Assembly: GCA_963752695.1 (NCBI GenBank)
Contig: CAVVZB010000001.1
Location: 496,001-560,000, forward strand
Length of the DNA: 64,000 bases
DNA from: Bog-113 sp963752695
Lineage (GTDB): Bacteria; Acidobacteriota; Terriglobia; Bryobacterales; Bryobacteraceae
Direction: 5' to 3'
Shown: one piece after another, positions 60,650-64,000 of the stretch
How the letters are laid out: each line of letters begins with the position of its first letter
How positions within the stretch are numbered: position 1 is the first letter of the stretch
The notes under the pieces: model-generated
The model's input: only the letters and a program-made list of their open reading frames with translations
Database searches by the model: none
What the model was told of the DNA's origin: nothing
Translations under genes and position numbers: made by a program

Positions 60650-61793
60650 GCTGCAACTCCGGGCGTCGCGTTCGCGAATCGAGGCGGAGTACCGCAGCCG
60701 CCAGCACCTCGACCAGGGCTTCCACTTGTTCCCTCGTATTTCCTAACCCCATCGAGAACCGCAACGAGGAGCGTGCATCCGACTCCTTGACTCCCATGGC
60801 CAGCAGTACGTGTGAGGGCTCGATGGACCCGCTCGCACATGCCGAACCGCTCGAAACCGCGAAGCCCGCCAGATCGAGCGCGATCACTAAAGCCTCACCG
60901 GGCACACCTGGGAAACAAATGTTGCTGGTGTTCGGTAGACGCAGGCTCTGCGCGGCGTGCACATATGCGCCAGGGATGCGCGCCAGAACGATCTCCTCGA
61001 AAAGATCTCGAAACGTGCACAACTCTGCACAATCAATACCCAACTCCGCCGCTGCGCCGAAGCCGGTGATAGCCGGAACATTCTCCGTGCCCGCGCGCCG
61101 TTCCCGCTCCTGATGGCCCCCGTATTGGATCGCGTGCAGCAACGCTTTCTCGCGGACGAACAGAGCTCCCGCGCCTTTCGGTCCGTTCATCTTGTGGGCC
61201 GAAAACGAATAGAAATCGACACCCAGTTCGCGCACATCCACCGCGATCCGGCCAGCGGCCTGCGCACCATCGCAATGCAGAAGCGCACCGTGAGCCCGTG
61301 TGACGGCGGCAATCTCTTGAATGGGCTGGATCACGCCCGTTTCGTTGTTGGCATGCATCACGGAAACCAGCACTGTATCGGGCCGCAGCGCTTCCCGCAC
61401 ATCACCCGGGTCCACCATTCCCGAACTCCCCACCGGCAGAAACGTCACTCCCACGCCGTCACCTGCCAGTTGCCCGCAGGTGGCCAGCACCGCCGCGTGC
61501 TCGATCGATGTCGTGATCACATGCTTCCGCTTGCGCTTGGCCGCGCGTACGCTCCCGAGGATCGCCACGTTGTCCGATTCGGTCCCACCGCTTGTAAAAA
61601 CGATCTCTCTCGGCGCCGCCCCGATCCGTGTAGCGACGCTTCGCCGTGCCGCTTCCAATCGCTGCTTGGCCATCTGCCCGGCGCGATGGATGCTGGACGC
61701 ATTCCCATACACATCCCGCGCCGCTTGCACGAACGCGCGAAGCACGCCGGAATCCACCGGAGTACTGGCATTGTGATCGAAATAAGCTGTCAC
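60642..61793 (-). CDS. Cysteine desulfurase (IscS/NifS family)
   Basis: PLP enzyme releasing sulfur from cysteine as a persulfide, 383 residues. Start GTG at 61793 giving TAYFDHNASTPVDSGVLRAF. The PLP lysine is in FYSFSAHKMNGPKGAGALFV, the substrate-binding ATRIGAAPREIVFTSGGTES is present, and the mobile-loop catalytic Cys is in VSSGSACASGSIEPSHVLL. Eight-base overlap with mnmA suggests its sulfur goes to tRNA thiolation; no iron-sulfur scaffold gene is adjacent. Confidence 0.95.
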   Translation of the reverse strand: MTAYFDHNASTPVDSGVLRAFVQAARDVYGNASSIHRAGQMAKQRLEAARRSVATRIGAAPREIVFTSGGTESDNVAILGSVRAAKRKRKHVITTSIEHAAVLATCGQLAGDGVGVTFLPVGSSGMVDPGDVREALRPDTVLVSVMHANNETGVIQPIQEIAAVTRAHGALLHCDGAQAAGRIAVDVRELGVDFYSFSAHKMNGPKGAGALFVREKALLHAIQYGGHQERERRAGTENVPAITGFGAAAELGIDCAELCTFRDLFEEIVLARIPGAYVHAAQSLRLPNTSNICFPGVPGEALVIALDLAGFAVSSGSACASGSIEPSHVLLAMGVKESDARSSLRFSMGLGNTREQVEALVEVLAAAVLRLDSRTRRPELQHA

Positions 61794-61811
61794 GGTACCT
61801 TGATTTTATCA

Positions 61812-62588
61812 ATGCGTAGCTCGATCATCTCCCTCCTGACCGATTTTGGTACCAGGGATCACTACGTCTCAGTCATGAAAGCCGTGATCGCCCGGATTCA
61901 TTCGAGCGCTCAAGTTATCGATATTACCCATGAAGTTGAGCCGTTCCAGATTGCTCAGGCCGGCTATCTTTTGGCGCAATCCTGGCGGTGGTTTCCGGAA
62001 TCAACCGTGCACGTTGCCGTGGTGGACCCAGGAGTCGGCAGCGCCCGCCGCGCCTTGGCTGCCCGCGTCAGCGGACACACCTTCGTTCTTCCCGACAACG
62101 GCCTGCTTTCCTTGATCGGTGCGGAACCGGAGGCTGTTCGCGCCGTGGTCAACCCGGCCTTGATGCAATCGCCTGTCAGCCGCACCTTTCACGGCCGCGA
62201 CGTCTTCGCACCTGCCGCCGCCCATCTCGCAGCCGGATTCGATTTCGACGAGGCCGGCCCGCTCATCGAAAACTGGGTTCGTTTTGCAGTTTCCGGCCGC
62301 GCGGTCCAGCACATCGACCGTTTCGGCAATGTGATCACAAATTTAAGAGCCGCCGAGAGTCCCAACGCCGCGCTCTCGATTCGCGGGATTGCCATTAACA
62401 GCCATGCCTCAAATTACGCCGCTATGCCAAAGGGCGAGCTATTTCTCATCGAAGGCAGCAGCGGGCTTCTGGAAATCTCGGAACGCGAAGCTTCCGCGGC
62501 GTCGCGCCTGGGCTGCCATGTCGGCGATCCGATTACTCTTCTTCCCGATGATCACTCCCTGGCATTTCGGCCGGCCGATAGAAGCTGA
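61812..62588 (+). CDS. SAM hydroxide adenosyltransferase (DUF62 family)
   Basis: 258 residues. Start ATG at 61812, which begins the conserved IISLLTDFGTRDHYVSVMKA; the frame is open far upstream, but only as a shadow of the opposite gene. Family residues: the Asp and Arg of VVDPGVGSARRAL (spaced D-x6-R) and the His of SPVSRTFHGRDVFAP, the D-R-H triad that splits S-adenosylmethionine to adenosine and methionine. No chlorinase feature can be seen. Divergent from the cysteine desulfurase by 18 bases and convergent with rsmD, overlapping it by 56 bases. Confidence 0.92.
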   Translation: MRSSIISLLTDFGTRDHYVSVMKAVIARIHSSAQVIDITHEVEPFQIAQAGYLLAQSWRWFPESTVHVAVVDPGVGSARRALAARVSGHTFVLPDNGLLSLIGAEPEAVRAVVNPALMQSPVSRTFHGRDVFAPAAAHLAAGFDFDEAGPLIENWVRFAVSGRAVQHIDRFGNVITNLRAAESPNAALSIRGIAINSHASNYAAMPKGELFLIEGSSGLLEISEREASAASRLGCHVGDPITLLPDDHSLAFRPADRS

Positions 62589-63093
62589 GCACGTTATCGC
62601 CTTGCCGAATCTCGCGAACGCGCCGCAAAGCGCCAGCTTCCGCCGGCAGAATCGTTTTCCGGTCATGCTGAGCCACGGCCAATCGCACAGGTTTTGCCCC
62701 GAGAACCTGCAACGCCATTGAATATTCACCCGCAAATTCGTAAGGTGGATCAATGAAAACAATATCGGCGTCCTGCGAAGCAAGGTAGATCTTCACGGCC
62801 CCGCCCACCACCCGCGCCCGCGCACTCAAATCCAGCGCGGCCAGATTACTCTTGATCACTTCGACTGCGGCTTTATTCTTCTCGATGAAGATCGCCCGCT
62901 CAGCCCCGCGGCTCAATGCCTCGATTCCCACCGCGCCCGTGCCTGCATAAGCATCCAGAAACACGCTCCCGGGCAACTCCGGCGCAATCACGTTGAACAG
63001 CGTCTCTCGCAGGCGATTGGGCGTTGGGCGCACTGAGGTGCCTTCCAAACTGCGCAGCTTGCGCGAACGAAACTCCCCGGCGATCACCCGCAT
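62533..63093 (-). CDS. rsmD: 16S rRNA (guanine(966)-N(2))-methyltransferase RsmD
   Basis: 186 residues from the ATG at 63093; the open frame extends 12 codons upstream but MRVIAGEFRSRKLRSLEG is the family beginning. SAM-binding motif FLDAYAGTGAVGIEALSRGA and the catalytic DIVFIDPPYE are present, with RPTPNRLRETLFNVI before them. Methylates G966 of 16S rRNA. The ATG overlaps the recG stop by one base (TGATG). The end overlaps the SAM hydrolase gene on the opposite strand. Confidence 0.95.
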   Translation of the reverse strand: MRVIAGEFRSRKLRSLEGTSVRPTPNRLRETLFNVIAPELPGSVFLDAYAGTGAVGIEALSRGAERAIFIEKNKAAVEVIKSNLAALDLSARARVVGGAVKIYLASQDADIVFIDPPYEFAGEYSMALQVLGAKPVRLAVAQHDRKTILPAEAGALRRVREIRQGDNVLSFYRPAEMPGSDHREEE

Positions 63094-64000
63094 CAGCCTA
63101 CCTGAACCAGCCCGTACTTGCGCTGCCAATTTTCCCGAATATACGTCACAGCTTCCCGAAGCGCTTCCGGACTTGGCGGCCGCTCAATGAAATCCTGCGC
63201 TTCCCGCCGCGCCACCTCTAAAATCTCCTGGTCGCGCAAAATGTCCGCCACCCGTAACGAGGGCATTCCCGACTGCTTAGTCCCGAAGAACTCACCCGGC
63301 CCCCGCAGCTTCAGATCCATATCCGCTATCACAAATCCATCGTTGGAATCCACCATGGTCCTGATCCGTTCGCGCCCGGCGTCGTTGAGCTTCCCCGTTA
63401 CCAGGATGCAATACGATTGCTCGCCACCCCGCCCCACGCGCCCGCGCAACTGATGCAATTGCGCCAGTCCGAAGCGCTCGGCCTGTTCGATGACCATCAC
63501 CGTCGCATTCGGTACGTCCACGCCCACCTCGATCACCGTCGTTGCCACCAGAATGTGCGTGCGTCCGCGCTTGAAGTCGTCCATCGCCGCTTCTTTTTCT
63601 GCCGTCCCCAAACGCCCGTGCAGCAGGCCCACTTGCAGATCCGGGAACACTTCTTCCCGCAGATGCGCGTGCATTTGTTGCGCCGCCTTCACCGCCGTGG
63701 TTTCCGACTCTTCCACAACCGGGTACACCACATAAGCCTGCTGGCCCGCATCCACCTGCTTACGCACGAAACTCCAAACCTGCTCGATCCGGTCCTGCTC
63801 CACCTGCTTGGTCACGATCGCCTTCCGCCCGGGAGGCAGTTCATCGATCACCGATACATCCAGATCGCCATACACCGTCATCGCCAGCGTTCGAGGTATG
63901 GGCGTTGCCGTCATCACCAGCACGTCCGGATGTACGCCCTTCTGCACCAGTCCCAGCCGCTGGAGCACCCCAAAACGATGTTGCTCGTCGATTACCACCA
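63093..64000 (-). CDS. recG: ATP-dependent DNA helicase RecG, C-terminal part (cut by window edge)
   Basis: About 302 codons inside the window; the N-terminal wedge domain and Walker A lie beyond base 64000. Visible are DEQHRFGVLQR (Walker B-like motif II), MTATPIPRTLAMTVYGDLDV (motif III), HGRLGTAEKEAAMDDF, ILVATTVIEVGVDVPNATVM (motif V), QLRGRVGRGGEQSYCIL (motif VI), and the RecG tail LRGPGEFFGTKQSGMPSLRV. Remodels stalled replication forks and Holliday junctions. Upstream of rsmD with a one-base overlap. Confidence 0.95.
   Translation of the reverse strand, partial: VVIDEQHRFGVLQRLGLVQKGVHPDVLVMTATPIPRTLAMTVYGDLDVSVIDELPPGRKAIVTKQVEQDRIEQVWSFVRKQVDAGQQAYVVYPVVEESETTAVKAAQQMHAHLREEVFPDLQVGLLHGRLGTAEKEAAMDDFKRGRTHILVATTVIEVGVDVPNATVMVIEQAERFGLAQLHQLRGRVGRGGEQSYCILVTGKLNDAGRERIRTMVDSNDGFVIADMDLKLRGPGEFFGTKQSGMPSLRVADILRDQEILEVARREAQDFIERPPSPEALREAVTYIRENWQRKYGLVQVG

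Noticed and set aside
60957..61811. Long upstream extension of the SAM hydrolase reading frame (285 codons)
   Set aside because: It is antisense to the cysteine desulfurase, has no recognisable protein features, and the conserved family start begins at 61812.

Overview
The window reads as a chromosomal segment of a Gram-negative, GC-rich soil-type bacterium, most likely an acidobacterium of the Solibacter/Bryobacter kind. This is inferred from gene content: a DUF1592/DUF1552 protein pair, a BshC (bacillithiol) gene, a decayed ECF-sigma/Ser-Thr-kinase locus of the acidobacterial style, abundant secreted beta-propeller/beta-helix proteins, and envelope genes for an LPS-bearing outer membrane (hldD, an LpxL-like acyltransferase, POTRA and porin proteins). 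Coding is dense on both strands, with no prophage, CRISPR array or intact transposon. The only mobile-element trace is a truncated ISL3-type transposase next to a tRNA.

Layout. 1-4.4 kb: parB (cut by the left edge), parA, two parS sites, mnmG, divergent purD and tRNA-Arg(CCT). 4.5-12.9 kb: a JAB-like/TonB-C fusion protein, a zinc phospholipase-like protein, a radical SAM/ArnT-like/GT2 three-gene operon, a cytochrome c plus copper-monooxygenase-like protein, and two small proteins. 12.9-16.3 kb: a lipoamide operon (lpdA, lipB, E2). 16.4-19 kb: a POTRA-only protein and a secreted beta-helix protein. 19-23.6 kb: SDR, HpcH/HpaI aldolase, M28 peptidase and CPBP protease in one operon, divergent from a LysR regulator. 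23.6-28 kb: dxr, rseP, bshC, preceded by a strong promoter and a foldable, possibly 6S-like RNA. 28-36 kb: a hydroxyacid dehydrogenase, a deoxyhypusine synthase-like protein, hldD, a DUF4126-like protein, ROK kinase with sugar transporter, and a GMC oxidoreductase with its Tat-exported partner.

36.2-39.7 kb is an accessory zone. It holds a decayed beta-propeller remnant, a tightly coupled operon (outer-membrane barrel, small cytochrome c, CuA-type cupredoxin, heme-binding protein) and a fused relic of an ECF sigma factor and a protein kinase. 39.7-45.7 kb: the DUF1592/DUF1552 module and secreted proteins. 45.7-52.4 kb: a large APC permease, a DUF4118-like protein, and a nitrogen module (OmpL-like porin, AmtB, PII). 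52.5-56 kb: an SDR, a secreted protein, the ISL3 relic and tRNA-Ala(GGC). 56-64 kb: a Lol/MacB-like lipoprotein-permease-ATPase operon, then cysteine desulfurase, mnmA and an LpxL-like acyltransferase, a SAM hydrolase, rsmD and recG (cut by the right edge).

The most interesting items are the four-gene barrel-cytochrome-CuA operon, the bacterial deoxyhypusine synthase-like protein with its active-site lysine motif, the candidate structured RNA before dxr, the degenerate JAB-TonB fusion, and the layered gene remnants around 36-39 kb. All functional statements come from reading motifs by eye; no database search was run.
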